Shown: piece after piece, positions 45,117-53,905 of the stretch | How the letters are laid out: each line of letters opens with the position of its first letter | How positions within the stretch are numbered: the stretch's first letter is position 1 | Assembly (NCBI RefSeq): GCF_021654285.1 | Contig: NZ_JAKFZS010000019.1 | Location: 1-64,000, forward strand | Direction of reading: 5' to 3' | Length of the DNA: 64,000 nt | Source: Pseudoalteromonas luteoviolacea | GTDB lineage: Bacteria; Pseudomonadota; Gammaproteobacteria; Enterobacterales; Alteromonadaceae | The notes under the pieces: generated by a model | Seen by the model: only the letters and a program-made list of their open reading frames with translations | Told to the model about the DNA's origin: nothing | The model's database searches: none | Position numbers and translations under genes: made by a program

Positions 45117-45932
45117 CTAAACTTCCTCTAATGGCTCGTATTGATATGCTTTATGCAACAGCGCGTTCAGTGTATCTGAGTCTTTAAAAACAGTACTGTC
45201 AATGCCCTTTACAGTTATCCCTGACGTCCATGAGTTCATTACCGCCGCACCGCGGAGCATGTTAAGGTCGGTCAGTTTAAGCTGCATGGTGCGCTGTGGT
45301 ATCTGAAGTCTGGTGAGTTGTCGTTGCAATATGCTCATCATGGTCCCTTGTAGCATAGGAGCTTTTGGCCAAATAATGGTGTGTCCGTCCCAAAAGACGA
45401 GATTCCAAATTGTCCCCTCACTTATCCTTGTTTGCTCGTCAAAAAATATCGCGTCATCAAACCCTTTTTCAATGGCTCTATGTAAATAAAAAGTTTTGCC
45501 AATTTCTCCTACATGCTTTATGTCAGGCATAGGTCGCTGGTGTTTAATTGCGGTGAGGTGTAACGGTCCATCAGGACCATTTGAAGGCGCACAGGTACGT
45601 ACGAGCACTTGCGGAAGCGTGTTCATACTATGAGCAGTAAATTCACCGTGAGAAGAGTACAGAGTGATAGTCAGTGAGCAATCTAATGGGCTTTCTCTAA
45701 TAGCTTCTCTGATGTAAGTGCGTATCTGCTGGTCTGAGAGCGCGTTATTAAATAACTTTTGCGACGCTTTACGCAGACGCGTTAAGTGTATGTCCATACC
45801 TCTGACTTTACCTTCCCTGACTTGCATCGCACTGAAGTGCGCAAAGCCAGAAAATGCTAAAGGGTTAAGTGCCGAGTTGGTTTGATACTCACCATTGATA
45901 AATGTATTTTCTGAGAATTCATTATTAGTCAT
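45117..45932 (-). CDS. Class IV PLP-dependent aminotransferase
   Basis: A 271-residue fold-type IV enzyme, related to branched-chain aminotransferase and aminodeoxychorismate lyase. The PLP lysine is probably that of VGEIGKTFYLHRA (about 144). RISEGTIWNLVFWDG and GTMMSILQRQL are the phosphate-binding elements. Start ATG 45932 has GGAAG 6 nt upstream; the frame to 46001 would run through the operator. It is divergent from a MerR regulator over a MerR-type promoter and is probably its target. The substrate is not determined. Confidence 0.85.
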   Translation of the reverse strand: MTNNEFSENTFINGEYQTNSALNPLAFSGFAHFSAMQVREGKVRGMDIHLTRLRKASQKLFNNALSDQQIRTYIREAIRESPLDCSLTITLYSSHGEFTAHSMNTLPQVLVRTCAPSNGPDGPLHLTAIKHQRPMPDIKHVGEIGKTFYLHRAIEKGFDDAIFFDEQTRISEGTIWNLVFWDGHTIIWPKAPMLQGTMMSILQRQLTRLQIPQRTMQLKLTDLNMLRGAAVMNSWTSGITVKGIDSTVFKDSDTLNALLHKAYQYEPLEEV

Positions 45933-45971
45933 TGTGTTACTTCCATTGAGTCCATATTTAGAAGCCAATAC

Positions 45972-46000
45972 GATAAACCCTGACAGTGCTGTTAGGGTCA
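45972..46000 (-). promoter_or_regulatory. MerR-type promoter/operator
   Basis: On the minus strand TTGACC (-35, 45995-46000) and TTTATC (-10, 45972-45977) are separated by 18 bp that contain most of a near-perfect palindrome (ACCCTGACAG at 45977-45986, CTGTTAGGGT at 45989-45998). An operator lying inside a lengthened spacer is the hallmark of MerR-activated promoters. It points at the aminotransferase gene. Confidence 0.65.
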
Positions 46001-46010
46001 AGGAGTAAAG

Positions 46011-46373
46011 ATGAGAATTGGTGAACTATCTGAGCAAACCGGTGTGAGTGTGCGCATGCTTCGGTATTACGAAGAGCAAGGGCTGTTAACGCCACGTCGT
46101 ACCGTCGCAGGGTATCGCGACTATGATCAGCGTGAGGTATTGACGTTAGAGCGCATTAAATTGCTTAGTTCAGCGGGTATGACGCTAAGTACCATATTGC
46201 ACTTTTTACCTTGTATTAGAGGCGAGCGGCCCATTTTTGAACCTTGTGATGAGTTAAGAGTGCTATTACACAGCCAGCTAAGAGAGGTCGATGAAAAAGC
46301 CGCGCGTTTAGCAAAAAATCGAGCCGTGCTAAGTGGATTTATACAAGAAATTGAAGCGGCTGATAATGTATAA
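46011..46373 (+). CDS. MerR-family transcriptional regulator
   Basis: A 120-residue regulator: winged helix at the N-terminus (RIGELSEQTGVSVRMLRYYEEQGLL, split over 2-26, then RTVAGYRDY), followed by an antiparallel coiled coil and a short effector end. Cysteines C64 and C77 lie in the linker region (FLPCIRGERPIFEPCDE), but the pattern is not a standard metal-binding loop. AGGAG lies ahead of the ATG. It probably controls the divergent aminotransferase and itself. Confidence 0.9.
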   Translation: MRIGELSEQTGVSVRMLRYYEEQGLLTPRRTVAGYRDYDQREVLTLERIKLLSSAGMTLSTILHFLPCIRGERPIFEPCDELRVLLHSQLREVDEKAARLAKNRAVLSGFIQEIEAADNV

Positions 46374-46383
46374 GTTCGCTTTT

Positions 46384-47241
46384 TTATCGTGCAAGTTTTA
46401 GCTGGTCGATAAATTTACGTACCTTTGGAATATGTATGATGTCACGATGTACCAATATCCAAGTGTTCACCTGCCACATGTCGCCTATGGGTAATATGTG
46501 TAGCATTGGGTTGTTTTGTGCAGCTTCTTTTGTACTAACAGAGATCCCACACCCAGCATGCAGCGCATAGTCGAGTACTTGGTGAGCATTGCTGGTGGTG
46601 ACAATTTGACTTTTTTCTACCTGAGTGTGGATCCATTCATTCCAAGGCAAATGTGCAATACGTTCGGAATTGGCGATAAATTTATGTTGTGACCAATTGT
46701 CTTTTGTTGGCAGGCCATGTTGTTCTACATATTTTTGATGCACACACATGACCACTTCGATGCACTGGAATGGGATCACGATGTTATCAAGTGTGTGCGG
46801 CTTCTCACCCATCCGAATGGCTAAGTCTGCTTCTCCATACTCTAATGCATACTTTCGTATATCACCCAATATTTCGAATCTGACGTTTGGGTATTGCGCT
46901 TGGAATTGATTTATCACAGGAAACAATAACTCGGCTAGCTCATTGACACAGGTGATTTTAAGCACACCATTCATCATAGCATCTGGGTTTGTTGTTTTGT
47001 CGACAAACTGATTAAATCGTATGTCTGTGATCTCCCCCAACCGCATTACTTCCAGCCCTGCCTCTGTTGGAATATACCCTTTGTCATTGCGCTGAAAGAG
47101 CTTGATGCCTAAGTGCGCTTCTAAGCTATCTATTTGCCGCATGACTGTTGAGCGGTGTATGCCCAGATCGGTTGCCGTGGCGCTAAGTGTCCCCAGTTTG
47201 GCCAGTCGGTAGGCGGTTTTAAACTCTGTCCATTTGTCCAT
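46384..47241 (-). CDS. LysR-family transcriptional regulator
   Basis: A 285-residue regulator. Helix-turn-helix at the N-terminus (GTLSATATDLGIHRSTVMRQ, about 17-36), then a periplasmic-binding-protein-like effector domain. ATG 47241 (MDKWTEF) is preferred; an ATG at 47259 is possible. It is divergent from the flavoprotein gene at 47350 and is the natural candidate to regulate it. Confidence 0.88.
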   Translation of the reverse strand: MDKWTEFKTAYRLAKLGTLSATATDLGIHRSTVMRQIDSLEAHLGIKLFQRNDKGYIPTEAGLEVMRLGEITDIRFNQFVDKTTNPDAMMNGVLKITCVNELAELLFPVINQFQAQYPNVRFEILGDIRKYALEYGEADLAIRMGEKPHTLDNIVIPFQCIEVVMCVHQKYVEQHGLPTKDNWSQHKFIANSERIAHLPWNEWIHTQVEKSQIVTTSNAHQVLDYALHAGCGISVSTKEAAQNNPMLHILPIGDMWQVNTWILVHRDIIHIPKVRKFIDQLKLAR

Positions 47242-47349
47242 GATCTGTCTCTGTTGCATATATGCACATAAGGGTATTTTAAATACGCATTAAAAACAAA
47301 TTTGCAACGGTATATGCTACGTCTCAATAAGTGAATTGAGGTAAGAGAG

Positions 47350-48300
47350 ATGAAAACGCAAGTACTGATCATTGATGGTGGTTTTGGTGGCGTCGCGACT
47401 GCGCAGAAACTACATAAAAGTGGTGTGCAGACCATACTTGTAGACAAGAAAGATTACTTTGAGGTGACTTATGCTGTGCTCAGAGAGTCTACAGCACAGG
47501 GCCAATTTAAGGGGAAATCACGGCGATATTATCGAGATATTTTGGCCTGTCAGTTTGTTCAAAGTGGTGTGAAAACCCTTCAAGATAATACTGTGTTGCT
47601 AGAAAATGACGAGCGTATTGAGTTTGAACAGGTTGTAATTGCTAGTGGGTCTAGATATCCGACTTTGCCATTGGCCAAGAGCATGGATGCACATAGCTTA
47701 AATGACAGAGAGTCTGAGCTTAGACAGCATTATGTGCAGCTCAAAGACGCAACTGAGATATTAATCATAGGCGGCGGTGTCGTTGGCGTAGAGCTGGCTG
47801 GTGAAATTGCTTATACCTTTAAAGATAAAGTGGTTACCTTAGCCCACAATGATAAAGCACTACTTTATGGCTTTAGTCAAAAAGCACAGCGAAAAGCGCA
47901 TCAACAGCTGGAAGAGCTAGGTGTACAAGTCAAGTTAAATAGTGATTATCAGCCATGTACAAAAACTCTGGGTTACCAAGATAAGGGCTCTGAAGATGTG
48001 TTAAAACCAGACATGGTGTTATGTGCGACGGGTACCAAACCGAACAACGCATTCTTGCAAGAAAACTTCTCACATATACTTAATTATAAAGGTTTGATCG
48101 TGGTAAATGATAGGCTTCAAGTTGTGGGCCAAGATAACTTTTATGCCTTGGGTGATATTGCCGATGTGGGTGAGGCTAAACTGGGTTATTTGGCTGTAGA
48201 GCAAGGTAAATACTTGGCTAAAAGTATTGTGCGAAAGCGCCAAGGTAAGTCGGTAAAAGCATACAAACGCCATTATTCACCTCAGCCTGCAAGCACCTAG
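47350..48300 (+). CDS. AMID/FSP1-like FAD-dependent oxidoreductase
   Basis: A 316-residue NAD(P)H-dependent flavoprotein. N-terminal FAD fold (IIDGGFGGVATAQKLH), second nucleotide fold (ILIIGGGVVGVELAGEI, about 138-154) and the FAD-closing motif FYALGDIADVG (about 263). The first glycine of the GGGFGG motif is D here. It ends at HYSPQPAST, where relatives continue for about 50 more residues, so the C-terminus may have been lost. GTAAGAGAG precedes the ATG. Substrate could be a quinone. Confidence 0.82.
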   Translation: MKTQVLIIDGGFGGVATAQKLHKSGVQTILVDKKDYFEVTYAVLRESTAQGQFKGKSRRYYRDILACQFVQSGVKTLQDNTVLLENDERIEFEQVVIASGSRYPTLPLAKSMDAHSLNDRESELRQHYVQLKDATEILIIGGGVVGVELAGEIAYTFKDKVVTLAHNDKALLYGFSQKAQRKAHQQLEELGVQVKLNSDYQPCTKTLGYQDKGSEDVLKPDMVLCATGTKPNNAFLQENFSHILNYKGLIVVNDRLQVVGQDNFYALGDIADVGEAKLGYLAVEQGKYLAKSIVRKRQGKSVKAYKRHYSPQPAST

Positions 48301-48472
48301 TTAATATCAAACAAAAAGATTTGTTTATTACTAAGACCTATAAAGCGTTTGCAAGGTAATATGTGGTATTGCAGGGTCGTTGTGCTGTGCTTTTGATGAT
48401 TATTCATCTATCAATTTAAGGTCGGTGCTTAAACTGATAATTGTATCGATTTAATGGTTGAGTTAGTAAAAT

Positions 48473-48877
48473 TTACACCTGAGTGCTTAGTAGTTTCGGG
48501 CTGCCAGAAAACCCAAACTTTTCGTATAGGCTGTGCGCATCATCAGTGACGAGGAATTTAAATTTAGCGCACCAACGTGGATCATTGACGATCGTATCAG
48601 TAAGCCATATTCCGAGTCCTTGAGATCTATGATCTGGGTGAATGATCAGATCGGCGATGTAGGCAACCGTTGCAAAATCAGTGACGACTCTTGCAAAGCC
48701 TATTTGGTGATCTTGATAAAAGAGTGAAAAGCATTCACTGTTTATTATCGAGGTTTTGATGGTCTCTAAGTCGCGTTTGCTCGCCCAGTAGGAGCTTCTC
48801 AGTAATGACTTAACCTGATCGAGTTGAATCTCTTCCCGTACATCACTAATTAGATAATCGTCTTTTTTGTATTGCAT
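48473..48877 (-). CDS. GNAT-family acetyltransferase
   Basis: A 134-residue single-domain acetyltransferase. The core is VVTDFATVAYIADLIIHPDHR, split as strand beta4, followed by the acetyl-CoA loop RSQGLGIWLTDTIV (about 84-97) and LYEKFGFSG near the end. Substrate unknown. Single gene with no close partner. Confidence 0.88.
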   Translation of the reverse strand: MQYKKDDYLISDVREEIQLDQVKSLLRSSYWASKRDLETIKTSIINSECFSLFYQDHQIGFARVVTDFATVAYIADLIIHPDHRSQGLGIWLTDTIVNDPRWCAKFKFLVTDDAHSLYEKFGFSGSPKLLSTQV

Positions 48878-49051
48878 GATCTTTGATGCCTATATTGTTT
48901 TTATTTTAATCAGTAGAGTGCACGATTTTTTGATGTAAGCCAAGTGCAGGATAAGTATTTAGACTTTTGGAAAAGAGTTTAGAGCGGCAAATTATCATGC
49001 CACTCACTAACATTATATTTGGTTATGCTAGTGAGTTGGCTGTATAAGAAG

Positions 49052-49411
49052 TTATCCGCCACATGGGCTACACACGGCCCATGAGTTACAAGTACCATCT
49101 AAATGGGCAACTAATTCACTTAGTCTGGCCTGCTCTTGGCCGACAAACTCATGGGTGACTTTATTTTGTGTTGTAAATAAGACATAACCCGGTGCATCAC
49201 CCTGTTCAATGTCTTCTGGATCTGACTCTATAAAATCTGCGCCGTGTAATTTTTCAGATATTTCATTTTGTTGGTGTTCGCTCAGCGGCCAAGTCTTAAA
49301 TTCCAGATAAAACTCAATCGTGTGTGTGGAGCCAAAATCAAAGCCTCTTTCGTCTAGTACTTTGAGTACTTCTCCATCGGCATCAGCTGGCCAAGTGTGT
49401 GTATCTGTCAT
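49052..49411 (-). CDS. RraB-family ribonuclease E regulator
   Basis: A 119-residue protein matching the RraB fold (an ACT-like ferredoxin fold): DGEVLKVLDERGFDFGSTHTIEFYL at the start (split over 12-36), then a conserved acidic DPEDIEQGD. E. coli RraB binds RNase E and changes which transcripts it cuts. This copy lacks the long acidic tail of E. coli RraB, so it may be a paralogue with another role. It ends with four cysteines or near-cysteines (TCNSWAVCSPCGG). Confidence 0.75.
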   Translation of the reverse strand: MTDTHTWPADADGEVLKVLDERGFDFGSTHTIEFYLEFKTWPLSEHQQNEISEKLHGADFIESDPEDIEQGDAPGYVLFTTQNKVTHEFVGQEQARLSELVAHLDGTCNSWAVCSPCGG

Positions 49412-49536
49412 GAATTCGCGCTTTCCTACTTATTGCTCTATCAATATAAGTCGTATGACAAGTCGATAAATTTAGTGTTTTTGGCGATTTATCGAAAATA
49501 GTAAGGCCAGACCAATTATGTCAGGTTTGAAAGTTA

Positions 49537-50262
49537 CTAGGATTTATATACATCCTTGGTTTTCAGCATGTCATATATGCGTTTCTCTCTGACTTCATCA
49601 AAGCCGACCTCTCGCACGTAATCTTTGGGGTTTGAAAATGTGCCAAATAGCAAATCCCACAGGGCAAGTCCGTAATTTTGTTTGTGATGCATGTGTTTGT
49701 GATGGACTCTATGCATTTCGGGTCGTTGAATAATAAAGCCCACCCAGAAAGGCGTTTTTAAATCTGCATGGATATAAATATTATAAACAGCGGCGATGAT
49801 TAGGCTGACGCCAGTGCCGTATGCATTTAGCCCTAGTATTAGATAACAACACATGGCGTTGAGCAAGGTAGCAGCAACACTGTCAAAGGGGTGTAAGTAA
49901 AAGGCAGAGAGTGATTCTATACGGCGAGGACTATGATGCAACTGATGAAAAGTACGCCATAAAAAATCAAATTTATGCATCGCCCTATGCCACCAATACG
50001 CAACAAAGCTGGTTAACATAAACCCGAGCACACCTTGGGTGAGTATATTTGTTGACCCTAAATTCAATAACGATATGTGATTAAATAGATCGGTGAATAT
50101 CAGCCCTGCGCCGATTGCACTCATGGATTGAAAGAAGCTAATGCTAGATGCAAGGATCAGCCAGCGATGATCGCAGCTATTTTTAGATGCGGGTGCAATG
50201 ACTTCAAGGGTAAAAACACCTATAAATGTCACAACAATGATGAGTAATGTAAGAAGTTCCAT
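49537..50262 (-). CDS. Fatty-acid hydroxylase/sterol-desaturase family membrane protein
   Basis: A 241-residue di-iron membrane oxygenase. Four hydrophobic segments and the histidine clusters HRAMH (about 92), HQLHH (about 105) and HRVHHKHMHH (about 188) supply the metal ligands of this superfamily. Members hydroxylate or desaturate lipids and carotenoids; the substrate is not evident. Single gene; the 286 bp upstream to the VOC gene shows nothing recognisable. Confidence 0.87.
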   Translation of the reverse strand: MELLTLLIIVVTFIGVFTLEVIAPASKNSCDHRWLILASSISFFQSMSAIGAGLIFTDLFNHISLLNLGSTNILTQGVLGFMLTSFVAYWWHRAMHKFDFLWRTFHQLHHSPRRIESLSAFYLHPFDSVAATLLNAMCCYLILGLNAYGTGVSLIIAAVYNIYIHADLKTPFWVGFIIQRPEMHRVHHKHMHHKQNYGLALWDLLFGTFSNPKDYVREVGFDEVREKRIYDMLKTKDVYKS

Positions 50263-50548
50263 TTTTTATTTTGTTATTTTGGCAGTCAATAATACGATAA
50301 GGCTACAATAAATAGCTGTACGTCTTCTGTTCAAACCACATTACCTAAATTTGCCACTAAATACTATCGAAGGTTTTAAGCTAATTCTGTTTATATCAAT
50401 CATAGGTGCTTGATGTTGAATTTGGCGTAGCATACTTTTGAAAGGCTCTATTTTTTCACTGGTATCGAAATGCAAAGGGGCTTTACACCCCTATTACACC
50501 CAAGTCATGCAATTTGATGAATGTGACTGAGAGGTAATATACGTGAGC

Positions 50549-51049
50549 TTAATAGGCTCCGTCACTGTAGATCAACTCATAACTGTGGCTATAAATTTCT
50601 AGGATATTGCCAAATGGGTCTTCCATATAAATCATGCGATATGGCTTTTCACCGGGATAGTAGTATCGAGGTGCTGCCATGCGCTTTTTGCCACCAGCTG
50701 CGACAATGCGCTCGGCAAGCTCTTCAACATTCGGGTCTTGTACACAAAAATGAAAGATACCGGTTTTCCAATACTCAAAGTTGTCATCTGGGTTAGTTTG
50801 GTTTTTGAATTGAAATAACTCTACGCCAATTCTGTCACCCGTTGATAAATGCGCAATTCTAAAGCTGTCCCAATTTGCACCAAATACATCGGTACACATT
50901 TGGCCAATGGCGCTGTTGTCTTCAGTGACCTCTGTGGGTTTCATGATTAAATACCAACCCAATACTTGGGTATAAAACTCAACTGCCTTTTCAAGATCTG
51001 GTACTGAAATACCAATATGGGAAAAATTTCTGGGATAAACCTTGTTCAT
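50549..51049 (-). CDS. VOC-family (glyoxalase-like) protein
   Basis: A 166-residue protein with two beta-alpha-beta-beta-beta modules: HIGISVPDLEKAVEFYTQVLGW at the start (split over 11-32) with a metal-ligand histidine, FHFCVQDPNVEELAERI, and the end module MEDPFGNILEIYS with a glutamate ligand. Members include lactoylglutathione lyases and dioxygenases. It is divergent from a LysR regulator that probably controls it. Confidence 0.85.
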   Translation of the reverse strand: MNKVYPRNFSHIGISVPDLEKAVEFYTQVLGWYLIMKPTEVTEDNSAIGQMCTDVFGANWDSFRIAHLSTGDRIGVELFQFKNQTNPDDNFEYWKTGIFHFCVQDPNVEELAERIVAAGGKKRMAAPRYYYPGEKPYRMIYMEDPFGNILEIYSHSYELIYSDGAY

Positions 51050-51141
51050 AAAATATGCTCCTCACTGTGATGTGAGCAGGTTACAAATCAATTTTCATCA
51101 AGTAAAATTATCAATAATTATAATTTTGAGTACAAAGTGTA

Positions 51142-52029
51142 ATGATTAATTTGATCTGGCTGCGCACTTTTTGCACCTTGGTTGACGTTGGCCATTTCAC
51201 ACGCACCGCACAACAGCTTCACATGACACAATCAGGTGTGAGCCAACATATTAACAAGCTAGAGCAACAGTTGGGCAAAACACTGCTGTTGCGTGAAGGA
51301 AAGCAATTTTCACTTTCAGAAGCTGGTGAAAAGTTATATGTGCATGGGCAAGATATTCTTCATGGGGTAGCTTCGTTGGAAAAGCTTATTGGGGAAGACC
51401 CTGCTTACAAAGGCAACGTGCGAGTAATGTCACCAGGTAGTGTGGGGTTAAAGCTGTATCCGAGCCTTCTGAATTTACAGCAGCGCTATCGCGACCTCAC
51501 GATTGATTATCGTTTTGCTCCTAATCGTGAAATCGAGCAGGCCATTGCTAGTAAACACACCGATATTGGTTTGATGAGTAAAAAGTCCAGTGATGCCAAC
51601 GTGCACTGTGAAGCCATTGCTCAGGAGCAACTATTACTTGTGACGCCAAAAAACTTGGGCTCACTTGATTGGCAGTCGCTGAGTACTTTGGGCTATATCA
51701 ACCATCCTGATGGCAGTCATCATGCAGAGTTATTACTTGGCACTAATTTTCCTGAGTTCCAACATATTGACTTACTAATGAATAAAGGGTTTTCAAATCA
51801 AATTGGGTTAATTTTAGAGCCTGTCGCACGAGGTTTTGGGTTTACGGTACTGCCTGCTCATGCTGTCGCTGCCTTTGCACAGCCTGAGCTTATTGCGGCG
51901 CACCCTTTAACACATCCTGTTTATGAGACCGTTTATCTAGGTACACATCGAAATACAGCGCAGCCACAACGTATCAGTGTTCTGATTAATGAGATTAAAG
52001 GGTGTTTGGGGAGCAGCGCAAATGGGTGA
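51142..52029 (+). CDS. LysR-family transcriptional regulator
   Basis: A 295-residue regulator with helix-turn-helix FTRTAQQLHMTQSGVSQHIN (about 19-38) and the usual effector domain. It lies 92 bp from the divergent VOC gene start, a classical LysR arrangement, and the intergenic region contains the near-palindromic AATTATCAATAATTATAATT. The inducer is unknown. Confidence 0.9.
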   Translation: MINLIWLRTFCTLVDVGHFTRTAQQLHMTQSGVSQHINKLEQQLGKTLLLREGKQFSLSEAGEKLYVHGQDILHGVASLEKLIGEDPAYKGNVRVMSPGSVGLKLYPSLLNLQQRYRDLTIDYRFAPNREIEQAIASKHTDIGLMSKKSSDANVHCEAIAQEQLLLVTPKNLGSLDWQSLSTLGYINHPDGSHHAELLLGTNFPEFQHIDLLMNKGFSNQIGLILEPVARGFGFTVLPAHAVAAFAQPELIAAHPLTHPVYETVYLGTHRNTAQPQRISVLINEIKGCLGSSANG

Positions 52030-52059
52030 TGTATAGAAGCGCCACCATTTCCCTTACGT

Positions 52060-52860
52060 TTATATACTGCGCAGCATTTTTTGGAAGAAGCTGTCGAGCT
52101 CAACGACTCTATTTTGTTCTAACGGCGGCGCTTTTTTACTGCCTTTAAATTGACTCAGCTGCGTTTCAATAAATGCGTCCAGTTCGGGGATCTTTGGGCC
52201 CAGTGTTTTTTCTGTTGCGCGCTTTTTCTCAGCGACGAGTGAGCAAATCTTATCGAGTAATATGGTGTCTTCAATCACCTCTTTTGCCAAAGCTTCAAAC
52301 TCGATAGGTGGTGGACAATTAAAGCGCTCTATCCATTTTACCGCGCATAGTGCACGCAACACGTAGAGATACTTCTTATGCGATACTAAGTCGGCCCTTA
52401 AATGTTCACGATGGTTGTTTTTTGCCATATTAAAATAGTGGTAAATACCACGGTCAACTCTATAGTGCGCTTTAAAGAGAGACATGGCTTGATGCTTAAA
52501 ATTATCGCAATTGACATACACTATAGAGGACTGCAGCCACTCTCCGATCGCAGGGTTTGATGCGTGCAGCAGTTTAAGTGCTTTGCGTAGCTCCCAGCCA
52601 TTGATGTCGATGTCATCAACTATGGGGTATTCAATAACATCTCTTTTATTTTCTAGCATCACCGACAAGTACCAGTCTTGCTTGTGAACATAGATAAAGC
52701 GTACATCAAAGTCGCTATTTGGGGACTCAAACCCCCATGCACGACTGCCCGATTCAATGGCGTAAAGGACCTTTACATTGTACTCGCGCTCTGCGTTTTT
52801 GATCCGAGCCATAATTTCATCATGGATTTCTGGTGCAATTTTATTTGTTTTTTCAGTCAT
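52060..52860 (-). CDS. RlaP-type nucleotidyltransferase of the RNA-repair operon
   Basis: A 266-residue DNA-polymerase-beta-fold nucleotidyltransferase: the signature GSRAWGFESPNSDFDVRFIY (about 35-54) supplies the GS motif and the paired catalytic aspartates. It matches the RlaP (RNA-ligase-associated polymerase) family, proposed from genome context to act with RNA ligases on damaged RNA ends. The ATG at 52860 lies 2 bp after the rtcA stop, so it is the last gene of the slipin-rtcB-rtcA operon. Activity is inferred; perhaps it adds nucleotides to cleaved ends. Confidence 0.8.
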   Translation of the reverse strand: MTEKTNKIAPEIHDEIMARIKNAEREYNVKVLYAIESGSRAWGFESPNSDFDVRFIYVHKQDWYLSVMLENKRDVIEYPIVDDIDINGWELRKALKLLHASNPAIGEWLQSSIVYVNCDNFKHQAMSLFKAHYRVDRGIYHYFNMAKNNHREHLRADLVSHKKYLYVLRALCAVKWIERFNCPPPIEFEALAKEVIEDTILLDKICSLVAEKKRATEKTLGPKIPELDAFIETQLSQFKGSKKAPPLEQNRVVELDSFFQKMLRSI

Positions 52861-52862
52861 GA

Positions 52863-53903
52863 CTAATCCAAATACACCTTCCAAAGTGTGTCACTGAGCT
52901 GCTGGGTCTTGATACAAACTCCGCTGAGCTGTGAAATCACATCGATGTTGGTAACTGTATGGCTACTGAGCTCATTGGTGGTAAAACTGCCTCTGCCTGC
53001 CAATGCCATGGGTAACAAAAGTTGATCAGCCAAATGTTCTTCTATCGCAGCTCCCGATCTTAGATAGTGTTTGAGTGACTTCACTGTTCGCCTAGCGACT
53101 TGCTCTGCGCGAAGGCCAAGCTCACCCATTTGCTCGAACATGGCTATTTGGTGTTTATTCCCGACACTCAGATGAAAACTATTACCCTGTCCAAATGCTT
53201 TTGTCTCAAGTACCTCTGTATTTGGCGCATGCCATCCTAATAGTTGTTTTGCTTCTTCTATCTCTCGCTTTGCCACCGAATGCTTAACCCCTGCAATGAT
53301 GGATAAAGCACGGCACAGGCTTTGTTGTTGTTCAAGTTCTGCGCCCGGCTTTTCGAACATACACGCAGATAAGCCTTCGATTGGAGTGATGTCAATTTGC
53401 CAGCTCCCTCCTCCGGCAGGGAAAAAGCCTAACTTGTGAGTGCTAATTTTGCAGTCTAGCCCCATAGATTTGAGCGCAGGTAAAAATGACTGCTCAAAAA
53501 AGGTTAATGATGGCGACATACCATTGTGCGTTCCACCGTGCAGGATGACTGTAGATGCTTTCCCTGCGAGCGCAAGAGGCAATAAAACAGTTTGGCAAAC
53601 CAGTACTGTGCTACCGGCAGTGCCTATTTTAAATTCATATTCCCCGGGCTTGGTAGTAGCAGGCGTAAATTTAATGTGCTGTGAGCCTAACTCTGCGCCT
53701 TCAACAATCGCATCACAGATTTGCTGTGCTGCGAGTACACACGTTAAGTGCTGTCGCATCAGCCCCGGCTTCTTCCTACCTGCGCGAATTTTTTGAATTT
53801 CTATGGGCTGATTTAATAGCATAGATAAGCTTAATGCGGTTCTTAAAATTTGTCCGCCGCCCTCGCCTTTAGAGCCATCAATTATAATTGTTTTTTTGTT
53901 CAT
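52863..53903 (-). CDS. rtcA: RNA 3'-terminal phosphate cyclase
   Basis: Converts RNA 3'-phosphates to 2',3'-cyclic phosphates with ATP, through an enzyme-AMP step. 346 residues from ATG 53903 with AAAGG upstream; the frame to 53921 overlaps rtcB. Landmarks: GSKGEGGGQILRTALSLS (about 9-26), RAGRKKPGLMRQHL, HGGTHN, GGGSW and the probable nucleophilic histidine in EEHLADQLLLPMAL (about 298). Its start lies 2 bp after the rtcB stop. Confidence 0.94.
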   Translation of the reverse strand: MNKKTIIIDGSKGEGGGQILRTALSLSMLLNQPIEIQKIRAGRKKPGLMRQHLTCVLAAQQICDAIVEGAELGSQHIKFTPATTKPGEYEFKIGTAGSTVLVCQTVLLPLALAGKASTVILHGGTHNGMSPSLTFFEQSFLPALKSMGLDCKISTHKLGFFPAGGGSWQIDITPIEGLSACMFEKPGAELEQQQSLCRALSIIAGVKHSVAKREIEEAKQLLGWHAPNTEVLETKAFGQGNSFHLSVGNKHQIAMFEQMGELGLRAEQVARRTVKSLKHYLRSGAAIEEHLADQLLLPMALAGRGSFTTNELSSHTVTNIDVISQLSGVCIKTQQLSDTLWKVYLD

Positions 53904-53905
53904 TC

